DNA of 25,229 nucleotides from Zygnema circumcarinatum (GCA_037447605.1 CM074819.1:1555091-1580319), one strand, 5' to 3'. Positions 1 to 10,640 are shown, numbered from the stretch's first letter. The notes: a model not told the origin generated them from the sequence alone. Numbers and translations are program-made.

Positions 1-657
1 GGGAGAGAGGCCTCAAGAGCGACAGAGGGAGAGTGGAGAGGGGGGAGAGGCAGAGAGGGGGGAGAGGGAAAGCGGGGGCGAGAGGGAGAGAGGGGGGAGA
101 GGGAGAGAGTGGGAGAGTGGGAAAGAGAATGAGAGGGAGAGAGGGAGAGAAAAGAGGGGAGAAGAGGGGTAGGGGGGAGAGAAATGGAGGGAGAGGGGGA
201 GGGATTGGGAGAGGGAGAGAGGGAGAGGGGGGGAGATGGATCGAGCGAGGAGAGGGAGAGCGGATGGGGAGAGAGCGAGGGTGGAGAGGGGGGGAGAGGG
301 AGACGGGGCGGGGAGAGGGAGAGACGGAGAGAGAGTTGGAGCGGGAGAGAGGGAGAGGGAGGGAGGGCGGGTGGGAGAAAGAGAAAGAGAGGGAGATGGA
401 GAGGGGGAGAGGGAGAAGGTGGGAGAGGGAGCGAGGGAGAGAGGGAGATAGGTAGGTAGGGAGTTGGAGTGAGGGGGGCGAGGGAGAGCGGGGGGGGGAG
501 GGAGAGAGAGAGAAGGCGGGAGCGGCAGCGAGGGAGTGAGTGGGAGAGGGAGAGAGCGAGAACGAGAGAGGTAAACAGTGATAGAGCGAAAGAGAGGGAG
601 GAGTGCGAGAGTGGAAAAGGTGGGGGGGGAGAGAGAGAAAGAGTGAGAGAGAGGTAG
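1..657 (+). repeat. GA-rich purine tract upstream of the Toc159-like gene
   Basis: The plus strand is almost only G and A (GGGAGA, GAGAGG and related units), with rare C and T. Long open frames run through it on both strands only because purine repeats rarely spell stops. They read as Gly/Arg/Glu or Ser/Pro/Leu runs and show no domain. The tract ends about 60 bases before the acceptor at 717, so it is leader or intron of the next gene. A repeat-encoded upstream exon cannot be excluded; AG|GTAAAC near 579-585 is a possible donor. Confidence 0.85.
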
Positions 658-717
658 GGAAGACCTGCCACATTTACCCTCACTAGTAACTATCCTGGTT
701 TTTGCTTTTCCCTGCAG

Positions 718-3700
718 AGAGGAAGCAGGAGGGAGAGCCAACAAGTGATGAGGGAAGCAATAGATCGTGCAGTTGCTGCCGAGCAGGAAGGGGCCAATAC
801 ACCTCTCAACTTGCAGGTATGTAACCAAATTACTTTCATCTCACTCTACTTAAAAAATGATAAATATACTTAATATATACTATACTTAATATCAGAGGAA
901 CATGCTCTACGGAATCATTCGCTGCAATCATTTCTCCATTTGAACATTTCTTTCCTTCCTTTCTTTCTTTATCACTTTATTTCTGAAATTCTCACACCGG
1001 TAACTGTTTCTGTTGTTACCCGTTCCGAATTTTCCAATTGTTGCAGTGTACAATACTGCTGCTTGGAAAAAGTGGAGCTGGAAAAAGTACAGTTGTGAAC
1101 ATATTCCTTGGTGGGCCGATCGCCGATGCTTCTTCAAACAAAGGAACTAAAGCTGTGCGCGAATACAGACAAAGAGTACATGGGGTAGACTTCACTCTCA
1201 TAGATACGCCAGGTACAGTTTAAAAAATTTAAGTTGTGAAACAATTTCCACAACTTGTGGCTCATTCACAACAGTATTTCCATGCTGTCCTAAAAAACCC
1301 AGTTAAAAAAAAAGGTCACTAGTCTTATAGAGACTAGTGATGATTATTTCTTGTCTTATCTGGGTACTGGGTGGGACAAAAATTGAAAGATTTTATCTCA
1401 GACTCTTGAGGGTCTATGTACATTTGAAATCCTTAAACATTGTTTTTTCTCTTCTTTAGTTTTGACGGAAAACCGGTTCTTTTTTTATCGTCGCAGGTTT
1501 GCAGCCAGCTTCATCGGACAGAAAAATGAACGAAAAAATGCTTTCTTCACTCTCAAAATACCTCCAAGTGCGTGTTCTCTTTTCTTTTTGATTATTTTTA
1601 CTTCTGCAGTTTAAAAGTAGAGAACTCAATTTTTTTTTAATGTGACATTGTACTTTGATCGTATCAGACCCACATTTTTTTTGTTGGGTTTTAGGGTTTT
1701 TTATTTGTGCAGTTGCATGCTTCTGAAAGCTTGACCTAGAACTGGAAGTTTTTTTTTTTTACAGAGGAAGAAGAAAAAGATTGATCTCATTCTTTACTGT
1801 GAGCGGCTTGACACAAAAGTTGAGGAAATTTCTGAACTGCAAATTCTGCTCACGATATCTTCGGTATGTTTAAGATGTCACTTTCTTCCGTAACTTACAA
1901 AGCCCCCCACAGAATAAATAGGTGTTATTTTAGGTTTAGGAACTATCAAAATTATAAGTTTATAATTCTGCATCTTCGGTATGCAGAATATGCCCTCCTG
2001 ATGGAAGCTATGGATGATTGGATTGGATAAAGGGATGGGAAGAAATAAAGAAAGGGAATGAATGAGAAAAAGCCATGAATCTGCATTGCTTGAGAGACAA
2101 AATTTCAATGTTTCTCAGCAATTAGGGCTATTTTTGCAATGCAGATTCTTGGCTCGAGGAGCTGGCTTCGAACTTCGATCTTATTTACTCATGCATTAAC
2201 TCCAATTGGAGCTAATTTCAATGAGCAAGATCTTCATCCTGAGTATGCAGCTGAGAGAAAATCCCACATCTTTCGGAGGCTTATTTCTGAGGTCAGCTAT
2301 TTTGACTTACATAAAACCTTTTCTAATGATGATGACAAGTTATTCAATAGCATAGGACTGTGGCTTAGGCTTTTTTTTTATTTTTTTATTTAAAGAATTA
2401 TTGTAATCGATAGGGGTTGCAGGCTGCAGGGCCGAGTTTGGACATGGGCCTAAATCCATTCGCCCTAATTGACGCTAACGACAAAATGGAAGAATCTCCC
2501 TTAGCCGGAAAGTGGCTTCCTAACATCTTCTCAATGTGCTGTGCTCTTAAACTTCTCAATGAAGTCGAAGAAAAAGCCACCACCCATCACAGCTATCTTG
2601 CATGGGATGGAGAACAGAGGGAGTGGGAAAGTCTTTTCAGTGGTGAAGGAGAGGGAGAGGGAGAAGGAGAGGGCGAGAGAGAGGATTTTTGGAAGGGGTC
2701 ATTGGCTTGCCTCTTAGATGAAGAGCTTTCTTCTATCCGGGATTCAGTTGTTGGAAGAAAAGAAGCCACTCTTAGAAACGGTGCAAGTGAGGGTTTTTTT
2801 CCTCATACGGAGAATCTAAGGAGGCCAAATACAAGTGGGGAAGAAGGAAGCAAAGATCGGCAGTTAGGGTTTGAGGAAGGTGATGATCTGCAATCTCAGC
2901 AAAGTCCGTACAGTCAGCCAGTGAAGATTCAGCGCTCCTTTCGAATATTATCCGATAAGGTGCTCGACTTACTGCATTTAAATAACGGTTTTTTTCTTTT
3001 TTTGGTCAAATTTTCATCAACAACATCTTTCGACTTCTGAATGCATTGTATACACATTAACTCCTTACCTTCTGTCCATTACATGATTAAAATTGTTGAA
3101 TTTGTGGTGCAGATAGCTGTGCTTCTCAAGGGAGCCTTCTCTGCAAATAAGACGAAGGGAATAGAGGCTGAATTTGCAGCACATGGAGCAGGAATGTACG
3201 GACCCCGTGAATGTCAGGGGAGTCTGCAGCTGCAAAAACTCCCTTGGATCGACTGCTACGGTTGTGCAGGTATTCTAACTTCAAGTTCTAGTCACATTTT
3301 TTTTTCGGCTTATTTGCTACATAGAAAGCAGCTTAGCTAAGCTATTTCTCACCTCTTCCCTCCTCCGCTTTTTCTTTTCGTTGGAAGTCCTAATTATTAG
3401 GGGGAGGTAATGCAGCCAGAGCAGCGATACGTGCGAAACCAACTGCATGGAACTGCGTAGGTGTCGGCGCAACAGCTCTCTTTGCAGATGACGGAACTGG
3501 GCAGACAGAGAAAAGGGAAAGAACGGCGATGGGTTTGAAGATTGAGGACAGCTTGCAGCTCTCCGAGAACATCTTCATAAGTGCAGCAGCAGGGGTTGTC
3601 GGAGCTCGACGAGAAATTGCAAAAGGAGCACAAATAGAAGCGGATATATGCAATGGTGCTCGTTCTGGGAGGGATAATGTTCCTTTTAAAGAGAGGGAAA

Positions 3701-4260
3701 TGCTGCAGAGGGGGCGTGTGGGCTTGGGAATAATGCTTTTGAAAGCGGCTGGTAGGGTTGTGACATCTGGCAACTTGCGAACAGATATAACATGTGAAGG
3801 TATGTGGGTTGGTACCTTTCAGAGTGTAAGGGGGATTGCTTTCATGTCTATTGTCAAAGCTGTTTATGGGTACGTGAGCTTTCAAGAAATTAGGGTTTGT
3901 CATAGCAAAAAGTAGGCGGTATCTTGCAGCATGGTACCATAGAATGGACTTCTCATGCATGCAAGGGCGGGCTGGAGGTCCCATGCAGGTGGGCTTAGAG
4001 TGCAGGCAGGTGCCTGTATGACATCCAGCGGCTACGGGCACATCGCAGCGAGCGTGCTCAGCCATGGCCTCCCTGAAGCAGTGCCTCTCCTCCTCTTGCC
4101 GGCTGGCTATGGCGCTCTGTGGGCCTCCCGCTTCTTCTCGGGGACGGGAGGAGAGAGGAGGGAGGAGGGAGGAGAGAGGGAGCAGGAAGGAGTGAGGGGT
4201 TGGCTCAGAGAGGCGTCTGATCGCCCTGAAAGACGTGTGGCTGATCTGCAGCCCGCGTGA
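718..4260 (+). CDS. Toc159-family GTPase of the chloroplast outer-membrane import machinery (5' end uncertain)
   Basis: This is probably a preprotein-receptor GTPase of the TOC complex at the chloroplast surface. Coding exons: 718-816, 1047-1212, 1497-1567, 1765-1863, 2145-2291, 2423-2959, 3113-3269, 3401-3799, 3989-4260. All borders are GT-AG and the frame is kept. The first ATG in frame is 748, giving about 638 residues. Numbered from there, the P-loop GKSGAGKS is at about 30-37, DTPG at 76-79, and THA (the Toc version of G4) at 150-152. Between them lie family-like stretches such as IDLILYCERLDTKVEEI. Exons 7-9 resemble the membrane-anchor M domain: GLKIEDSLQLSENIFISAAA, a SGNLRTDI segment, and a C-terminal GYGHI....S segment ending in a hydrophobic run. 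No long acidic A domain is visible; it may be missing or lie before the window. Exon 6 carries a Gly-Glu run (about 2645-2690). The last exon start was chosen because it aligns without gaps to the Toc159 C-terminus as I remember it. Toc159, Toc132 and Toc120 cannot be told apart here. Confidence 0.82.
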
Positions 4261-4264
4261 GTAC

Positions 4265-4323
4265 AAACCCTAAAGCACTAGAAAACCCTAAAATCCTAAA
4301 ACCCCGAGTTTCTAAAACCCTAA
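4265..4323 (+). repeat. Three telo-box (AAACCCTAA) copies
   Basis: AAACCCTAA occurs at 4265-4273, 4283-4291 and 4315-4323, with degenerate AAATCCTAAAACCCC between. This matches the plant telomere unit (TTTAGGG) and the promoter telo-box. It starts four bases after the Toc stop codon, so it may lie in the Toc 3' UTR. It may instead be a distal element of the FMO promoter or a small remnant of telomere repair. Confidence 0.7.
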
Positions 4324-5146
4324 AGCCTACAAGAAGAAGTCCCCCCTCCTATAGAACACTGCTCGCCTGCTTCAAGATGGGCCATGGCTTGAGCCTGCGC
4401 TCGGACTCCTTGCTTGGCTTTCTGGAACGAAAGGGGAGGGTGGGGCCCGGGGGGGATCCAATGTGTAAATAGAAAAAGAAAAAAAGTGGGGCTGAAATTT
4501 TGTGATGTGGCCTTCGTGGGTGGACCGTGGAATGTGAGTGCTATGTCCATGTTTTGCTGGCGTTGTGCGCCGTTTAACGGTGATGGGGAACATAGAGATC
4601 ACAGATTCTGAAATGTGAATTACAGACTCGGATATTCACGAATCAGATGACAAATCAGATCTTATGAGATCTTCTTGTACGCATGACAGCCAATGATATT
4701 GCCTCCTTAGATATGATTTCTGATACTGTAAGGTCTAGAATCTAGAGAAAAGTCCATACTGTACGAATGCCGTGGCATAGGCCTGTACGGATCAACGCTT
4801 CGCGCCGCGATCGTATCCTGAATTTTAAAATTTTTGAAAATATTTCGTGGTAAGCAAAACTTTTCTGCAACTAATTTATGCAAACTTTTGGTCCCTGCGG
4901 AGGAGACCAAGGCTGTAATTACTTCCAGGATTCTCATTGTCTCATTCTCATTACAGTACATTAATCGTTGCGAAAGAATTTTTTTTGTGGGAAAAGAAAA
5001 ATGGAGAGTTTTCTTCCAACGTTATATATTACACCAAAAAAGAGTTGGAAAAAAACTTTGGGCTGCCCGCCCGGCGGCTGACGTCCTTTTCCATCCAAAA
5101 AGCGCGGCGGTGCAAATATCTGCCGACGGCGGTCAGGTTGATCTCG

Positions 5147-5176
5147 CACGTGTGCTAGATCGCGGCCATCCACGTG
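5147..5176. promoter_or_regulatory. Two G-boxes upstream of the FMO gene
   Basis: CACGTG is at 5147-5152 (GCACGTGTGC) and 5171-5176. The second sits in the palindrome ATCCACGTGGAT. They lie about 70-100 bases before the purine leader and about 420 bases before the ATG, a plausible promoter position. In plants bZIP and bHLH factors bind G-boxes in light, ABA and stress responses. No CCAAT box stands at the ERSE spacing here. Confidence 0.5.
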
Positions 5177-5243
5177 GATCTTGGAACGCACGGGCCGTCC
5201 GATGCGCCTGCGAACGCCTCCACGTTGGCTGGGAGGCTGGGCG

Positions 5244-5578
5244 GGAGCGGGAGAGGGAGAGGGAGAGGGAGAGGGAGAGAGAGAGTAGGAGAGGGAGTGG
5301 GAGAGAGGGAGAGGGGGAGAGGGGGAGAGGGGGACAGTGGGAGAGAGGGAGTGAGGGAGAGAGGGAGAGGGAGAGGGAGAGAGTGGGAGAGCGGGAGAGG
5401 GAGAGAGTGGGAGAGACTGAGTGGGAGAGGAAGAGGGAGAGGGAGAGGGAGAGAGGGGAGAGTGAGTGGGGAAGACAGCGAGGAGAAGAGAGGGGCGAGA
5501 GGGGAGAGAGTGGGGAGAGAAGGGAGGGGAGAGAGAGGGGAGACAAGAGAAAGGGAGGAGAGGCGGGAGGGCGGTAGA
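5244..5578 (+). repeat. GA-rich leader of the FMO gene
   Basis: GGGAGA/GAGAGG repeats run on the sense strand up to about 17 bases before the start codon at 5595. No ATG is seen from about 5215 to 5594, which fits a transcribed 5' leader. The open frames through it, on both strands, are low-complexity artefacts. Confidence 0.75.
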
Positions 5579-5594
5579 AGGTCGTGTTGCAAGA

Positions 5595-8500
5595 ATGGCG
5601 CAAGCAGTGATATGGGTCAACTCTGCCCTTGTTGCATCCATTGCGTCTTCTGCCTCTGTCTACACTTCCTCCTGTAACAGAAACCCTAAAGCTGTCGCTC
5701 TCGCCTCCGACTTCCTGCAGCCCTTGCATCTGCTTTCTCCTGAAGCTCGCTCCGGCAGCAGCGAGAGACAGAGAGAGAGACAGAGATTGAGACAGAGGGA
5801 GCAACAGAGAGAGAGACATAGAGAGAGACAGAAACAGGGAGGCTCCCACTCGCCTTGCATTCTAGCGGCTGCAAGAGAGGGAGGTGCTTCTACCGATGGC
5901 CCTGGAGGGGCGCACCACTTTACAGGGCCCGGGGTGTCGCCGAACGGCCGCGTGGCAGGCAATGGGGCACAATGCAGCGACAGCAGCTCCTCCCCCGCAA
6001 GCCACGTCCCATCGGCGGCGATATCTGGGCCTTTTACTGACTCGGAAAGCACTCAATTGGAGCAAAAATCTTTCCTGAAATCTCTTTCATCTGCAGAATA
6101 TTGGCCCTCTCATTTAAAGGAATTTCCAGGTGCAGCTCATGCAAGAGAAGCTGCTCGTCGTGGAAAGTTAAAGGACGCTCCTTCGACGCATTTTTCAGGG
6201 CGGAATGCGCTTGAAAAGGGCAGTCGAGTGGCAGTAGTCGGTGCCGGAGTTAGCGGAATGGTGTCTGCGAAGCTATTGATGGAAGCAGGATATGAAGTGA
6301 CTGTGTTTGAAGCAAGAGAGAAGATTGGAGGGATATGGGCGAGAACATATGCAAGCACAAGTCTTCAAACTCCACGAATTGCATACCGGTTTTCGGATTG
6401 GGAGTGGCCAGATTCTGCACCCATGAATCCCAGCCACCGAGAGGTTGTTGAATATCTGCAGGGCTATGCGAACCATTTTGGAGTTTACAATAAAATTCGG
6501 TTCAATACCCGCATTGTGGAGATGCAGGAAGCGGAGGGAAGCGAGCGGGGGTGGAGATTGCGGGTGAAAGGTGGAGAGAGTGGAGGAAGAGATGGAGAGA
6601 CAGAGCTGGTGAGCCGAAGTTTGTATAACAATGAGAATGTCGGGTGGTAGAGGAGATGAGTGTAACGGTTGCTTTGCTGTAAAACCCTACGATCCAGTTA
6701 AGGACATGTAACCTACTTTTCAAGTTTCAGGTTTTCTGCTGAAAGCCTTAAATATTGTGGTTTGTGGTTTGTTGCAGTGGCTACATTATGACTTTGTGGT
6801 GATGTGCTGCGGCTGCTTCAGCGGGGTTCCGCATATTCCGAAGTTCGAATCTGGGAAAGGGCTGGAGGCTTTTAAGGGGACGACCATGCACTCGGCACAA
6901 TACTCTGAACTTGATGAAGCTGCTTCCCGTTCTCTCCTGCACGGAAAGAAGGTAGTGGTAGTGGGGTTCCAGAAGACTGCTATCGATGTGGTATTGGAGT
7001 CCGCCGAAATAAACCGAGGTGCGTCTGAGTATTGGACTTTCTCTTCTTTGTGTACTTTTCATTTCTGGCGTATCTTTACTTCATTTTCTACCTCCATTCC
7101 TTTCCTTCCTTCCTTTCTTCCCTTCTTCCCTCCCGTCCTCCGTCCATTTCTTCCCTCTCAACCTCCCTTCATCTCACACTCTACCTCTCTCCTCTGAAAC
7201 AACCAATGTTTTGTTTGATGGGCCAAAGAACTTAATGAGGCATTCAGGGGGGGGCATGGAGTATGGATTGCAGGTTCTGAATCCGCTCAGAGCACTCTCC
7301 TCTTCCGCAAAACCCACTGGCTCGTGCCTCGGGATCAGATGGTCTGTGGGGTCCACCTCAAGTACATTCTCCTCACACGTTTTGTGGAACTCTTCTTTCC
7401 TTATCCTCAACAGGGAATACTCCGCACAATACTGCAAAAACTTGTTCCCGTGGTAAGCTCCATCGGCCTCTACGGTTTTTGACATCTCCTCAAGTTCACC
7501 CTTTTTGGATTTTCCGAGGGCTCCCTCTCTCTCTCTCTCTCTACCTCTCTCACGCTCCCTCTCCACCACTGTGCTGAGTGCTGCAGTACTGTAAGTGCTG
7601 TACCACCACTTTCTTAACTGCTGTCCAAAGTACAGACCTATCTGCCATACAATCTCCTGACATTCTGGGTGGGCTTTTCTCTCTCTGTTGCAGCGTCAAG
7701 TCTTGAATTCGATGGTTGAGCGATACCTGAAACAAAGATATCCCCTAGAGAAGTACAATCTAATTCCTTCCCACTCCTTCCACGATGACGTCTCAGCCTG
7801 CATTCTACCGCAGCTTCCTCCTACCTTCTTCCCTCTTGTGGAGGAGGGCAGCATACGGCTGCAAAAATCTGCCACTTGGCACTTCACTTCTGCGGGAATC
7901 GCATTAGAGGATGGCAGGCAGCTTGAGGCAGACGTGGTGGTTCTATGCACGGGATATGATGGGCTGGGAAAGTTGAGGGGGCTGCTTCCTCCCCACTATG
8001 GTAGCAAGCTCGCCAGTCCTGGCCAGAGCCTTTCTTTGTACAGGTCAGTCCGAAACCTAAAACCACAAGGATTCCCCTTGACTCTCTCCCTCTCTTTATA
8101 TCTCTCTCTCCCTCGACTTTGCCATTTCTCTCGCCCTCTCCTCTCACTACACCTTCCCTTCTCTCCCGCTCCACCTCCATTTCCCTCTCGCTCGTCCCCT
8201 CCCAATTTCTCCCCATAATCTGTCGCCTAAGGCCCTCAGCCTGCGACATTGCTGCCTTCTCTGAAGAAGCCTTTCAAATCCTAAATGCTCTCCCTCTCCC
8301 TCTCTCTCTCTCTCTGGCTCACTCTCCCTACCTCTCCCATCCTCTCTCTCCCCCTCTCTCTCTGACTCTCTCTCCCACCTCACCATCTCTCCCCTTCTCT
8401 CTCTCTCTCCCTCCCTCCCTCCCTCCCTCCCTCCCTTCCTCCCTCCCTCCCTTCCTCCCTCCCTCCCTCCCTCCCTCTGTAACCTCTCTCCCACAGAGGA

Positions 8501-8965
8501 GTGCTCCATCCTCGCATCCCCAACATGGCCTTCATCGGCTTCCACGAGGGTCTGTCGAGCATGCACAGCGCGGAGATGGGAGCGCGGTGGCTCTCTAAGC
8601 TCCTCCAGGGCGCATTCTCCCTCCCCGAGGCGGTAGCCATGGAGGCAGAGTGTAGCAAGTGGTGGACCTTCAAGAATTCCCAAACTCCCTTTGCGGGCAG
8701 AGTCTCCTGTGTGGCTCCCATTCACATGTGGCACTTTGATGCTCTCTGCCGCGACATGGGATGGGACCCCATGAGGAAGAAAGGGTTTGTGGCCAATTGG
8801 TTCACGCCACATGGCAGCGTCGACTACGTTGAGACGGCTCCCTCTGTGAGAGACTCTCCCGAGGAGGAGAAGTTGAGGGAGAGGGAGGAGCTGCTTCCAC
8901 TGACTGCTGTTCCGAGCAGCCGGGACGTTGCGAAACCTAATTTTGGTGAGCTTGTTGAAACTTGA
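5595..8965 (+). CDS. FMO1-like flavin-containing monooxygenase
   Basis: An FAD- and NADPH-dependent monooxygenase of the plant FMO1 type. Known relatives N-oxygenate small amines or amino acids; the substrate here is unknown. Exons: 5595-6608, 6778-7018, 7274-7452, 7694-8043, 8497-8965. All are GT-AG and the frame is kept, giving 750 residues. The FAD fold has GAGVSG at 216-221, followed by EAREKIGGIW. The FMO signature appears as FKGTTMHSAQY at about 370. The NADPH fold reads VVVVGFQKTAID at about 401, the plant FMO1 form lacking the second Gly. Later come LCTGYDG and a C-terminal block (IPNMAFIGFHEGLSSMHSAE, DMGWDPMRKKGF) typical of plant FMO1. The ATG at 5595 has a good context (A at -3, G at +4) and is the only in-frame Met before the FAD motif. 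The first 200 residues are unusual: Ser/Ala-rich and transit-peptide-like, then an Arg/Gln/Glu repeat. An unseen intron there is possible; there is an acceptor-like CTGCAG near 6096. Confidence 0.92.
5763..5838 (+). repeat. GAGACA-type hexanucleotide repeat inside FMO exon 1
   Basis: Repeats of GAGACA, GAGAGA and related units stay in frame and encode about 25 residues of Arg, Gln, Glu and His near residues 57-82. They sit between a transit-peptide-like start and the FAD domain. Slippage in steps of six would keep the frame, so length variation between individuals is expected. Confidence 0.7.
7078..7192 (+). repeat. Pyrimidine tract in FMO intron 2
   Basis: A TTCC/CTTC-rich run on the sense strand inside intron 2 (7019-7273). 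It ends about 80 bases before the acceptor at 7273. The open frames over it are not coding. Confidence 0.75.
8085..8479 (+). repeat. Pyrimidine microsatellites in FMO intron 4
   Basis: CTCTCC and CCCT repeats fill most of intron 4 (8044-8496). A nearly pure CCCT array at about 8405-8477 ends 20 bases before the acceptor CCACAG. The tract doubles as a very long polypyrimidine tract. Antisense open frames here read as Gly/Arg/Glu runs and are rejected as genes. Confidence 0.85.
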
Positions 8966-9266
8966 ATGGGAATCTAGGGATTTGGGAAATTAGGTTAGGG
9001 ATATAGGGATTTAGGATCTTGGTTGTAAATAGTTTACCTGTTGGTGCTGGAGGCATTGGAGGGAGGGGGGGAGGGAGAGCGGGGGAGAAGAGGTGGTGAT
9101 TATTTATTCGGAGTGTTAAGGACTCGGTGGGGCCCTCGCTGGTAGAGTGTCCTGCTGGAGTAGCCTCCTGGAAAGCATAAAAAGAAAGAAGGTTAAATCA
9201 ACTTTTCTTCTATTGACTTCGTCTTTACTACATGTAACATTTCGATCCTGTCGCAAGACACGGATC

Positions 9267-9272
9267 AATAAA
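9267..9272 (+). terminator. Candidate polyadenylation signal of the FMO gene
   Basis: AATAAA lies about 300 bases after the FMO stop codon. Plant signals are loose, so this is only a candidate. Confidence 0.35.
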
Positions 9273-9714
9273 AAGAAGGGAATCCAAAGCCCCGAAATGG
9301 AGCTTTACGCTTGCATGGAACCCTACATGTTCCTCTTGGGATTTTCAGTTAGGACGGGGTTTAGCCTTTGATGAGAGAGGGGGTCTCAGTGGACAGGATT
9401 CAGAAAAGAAAGGTCAGATAATTTGTTGTTGTAAATGCAATATGCCCCGAGAAAAGAGACGTGGAGAATGAACCCATAAATTCAGCAAATATGGCGTGTG
9501 CTTTGATCTAAACGTTGAAGAAATTTCCCTTTTTCCATCTGTATCGAACTACATGTTCCACAATGATTTATAATAGTTTAGTGTAGGGTGAAAATGAAGA
9601 AAGGGACACACTGAAATGGGCTTAAGCCTCCGACCTGGCTCCGCAGAAGGAGGCTCTTTTGCCGAGGAGTTTTACAATATGGACAAACTCGCTTATACCT
9701 ATAGTGGACAAGGA

Positions 9715-9812
9715 GAGTGAGACAGTGAGGGAGAGAGAGAGTGGGGGAGAGGGAAGGGGAGGGAGAGTTAGAAGGGGATGGGGGGAAGGGGGAGAGAGAG
9801 AGATGGGAGGAA
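9715..9812 (+). repeat. GA-rich tract
   Basis: GAGAGAGAG/GGGGAGAGGG purine repeat on the plus strand, in spacer, with no flanking exon recognised. Confidence 0.7.
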
Positions 9813-10130
9813 AGAGATGTATGCATTATTCGTATCCTAGTGGAGCTGTACTGTCCAGTTACTCTGAAGGGCATGCAATTGACAGTCTTGAAGCGTCCTG
9901 CATCCCTCAGTGCCCTTTAACAACCGCGATTCGATGGCTTCACGCTTTTCTTGATGTCATCATCAAGGGTCGCCGACGTACCGTTTGGTTCATGATTAGT
10001 GGCCTGTGTTGCATAGTATTTGTTATGAGAACATGAGCATCTCGAGACCACAGAATTGTTCGAAAGGCCTTTGTATAAATAATCTTTGCGGAGATGGATG
10101 GGGATAATTTCTTGACTTTCTGATTAAGCT

Positions 10131-10394
10131 ATGGTTTTGACATATAACATAATCGTGAGCCATCTTCATCGCTCGGATTCCTTCATACGCCGACCAATGA
10201 TTTTAGGGCTTTTAGGGGTAGCGCTATTAGGGGTGGGTCTTGCTTTCTCCTATTCCGCCTACATATTCGCGATGAGAGGGGAAAGAATGGACTCATACTC
10301 AGGATGGGAGCACCCTCAAATTACAACACGACAAAAAATTAACGGATTGACCCAATTGCGAGGTTCGAAACGAGCTGCATTGACTGAGGGCTAA
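10131..10394 (+). CDS. Unsupported small ORF, 87 codons, one hydrophobic segment
   Basis: A true ATG-to-TAA frame in ordinary, non-repeat sequence. Residues about 22-48 (PMILGLLGVALLGVGLAFSY and onward) form one strong membrane-spanning stretch; a polar tail of about 38 residues follows. I recognise no family. Nothing else supports expression: no clear promoter, and no splice partner identified. It could equally be a chance frame or part of an unseen spliced gene. Confidence 0.2.
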   Translation: MVLTYNIIVSHLHRSDSFIRRPMILGLLGVALLGVGLAFSYSAYIFAMRGERMDSYSGWEHPQITTRQKINGLTQLRGSKRAALTEG

Positions 10395-10417
10395 CTCGAG
10401 GGCTTTTCGCAACAAGG

Positions 10418-10640
10418 CCCCATGCCATGCCTGCCATGCCTGCCATGCCATACCATGCCACCACCATGTCATGTCATGCCATGCCACGCCACCACCATGT
10501 CATGCCACCATGCCATGCCACGCCACAACCATGTTATGCCATCATGCCATGCCACGCTACCACCATGTCATGCCATCATGCCATGCCACGCCACCACCAT
10601 GCCATGCCATGCCATGTCATGCCCTGGCCATGGCCATGGC
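10418..10640 (+). repeat. CATGCC minisatellite with 34-bp higher-order unit
   Basis: Short CATGCC/CCATG units are organised into a 34-bp repeat. Three near-identical copies lie at 10496-10529, 10530-10563 and 10564-10597, after a 31-bp copy at 10465-10495. Simpler CATGCC runs flank them. All three forward frames are open and read as Met/Pro/Cys/His repeats, which comes from the repeat and not from a gene. Confidence 0.88.

Larger units (their letters stand above)
4261..5594. other. Spacer and 5' flank of the FMO gene
   Basis: No coding exon is supported in this 1.3 kb. It holds three telo-box repeats right after the Toc stop, an AT-rich middle with GTACG motifs (4678, 4761, 4785), two G-boxes (5147-5152 and 5171-5176), and a purine leader running to the FMO start codon. 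No canonical AATAAA was seen close after the Toc stop. Confidence 0.6.

Noticed and set aside
13-828. 271-codon minus-strand open frame rich in Ser, Pro and Leu
   Set aside because: It is the complement of a GA repeat, has no domain, and overlaps the supported Toc exon on the other strand.
3930-4021. Alternative last Toc exon starting after TCTTGCAG at 3929
   Set aside because: The splice would be in frame and end at a TGA (4019), but the exon starting at 3989 aligns far better with the Toc159 C-terminus and stays open to 4260.
3397-4266. 289-codon minus-strand open frame opposite Toc exons 8-9
   Set aside because: No recognisable domain, and the plus strand carries spliced exons with a good family match.
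4961-5849. Several long open frames on both strands over the FMO leader
   Set aside because: They arise from the purine repeat and encode only low-complexity runs; they end inside FMO exon 1 or the spacer.
8147-8812. 221-codon minus-strand frame of Arg/Glu/Gly repeats over FMO intron 4 and exon 5
   Set aside because: It is a shadow of a CT microsatellite and of the FMO exon.
10310-10394. tRNA-like GGTTCGAA string
   Set aside because: No acceptor stem or D and anticodon arms can be built around it.
10496-10597. Possible CRISPR array
   Set aside because: The repeats are contiguous with no unique spacers and the genome is eukaryotic.
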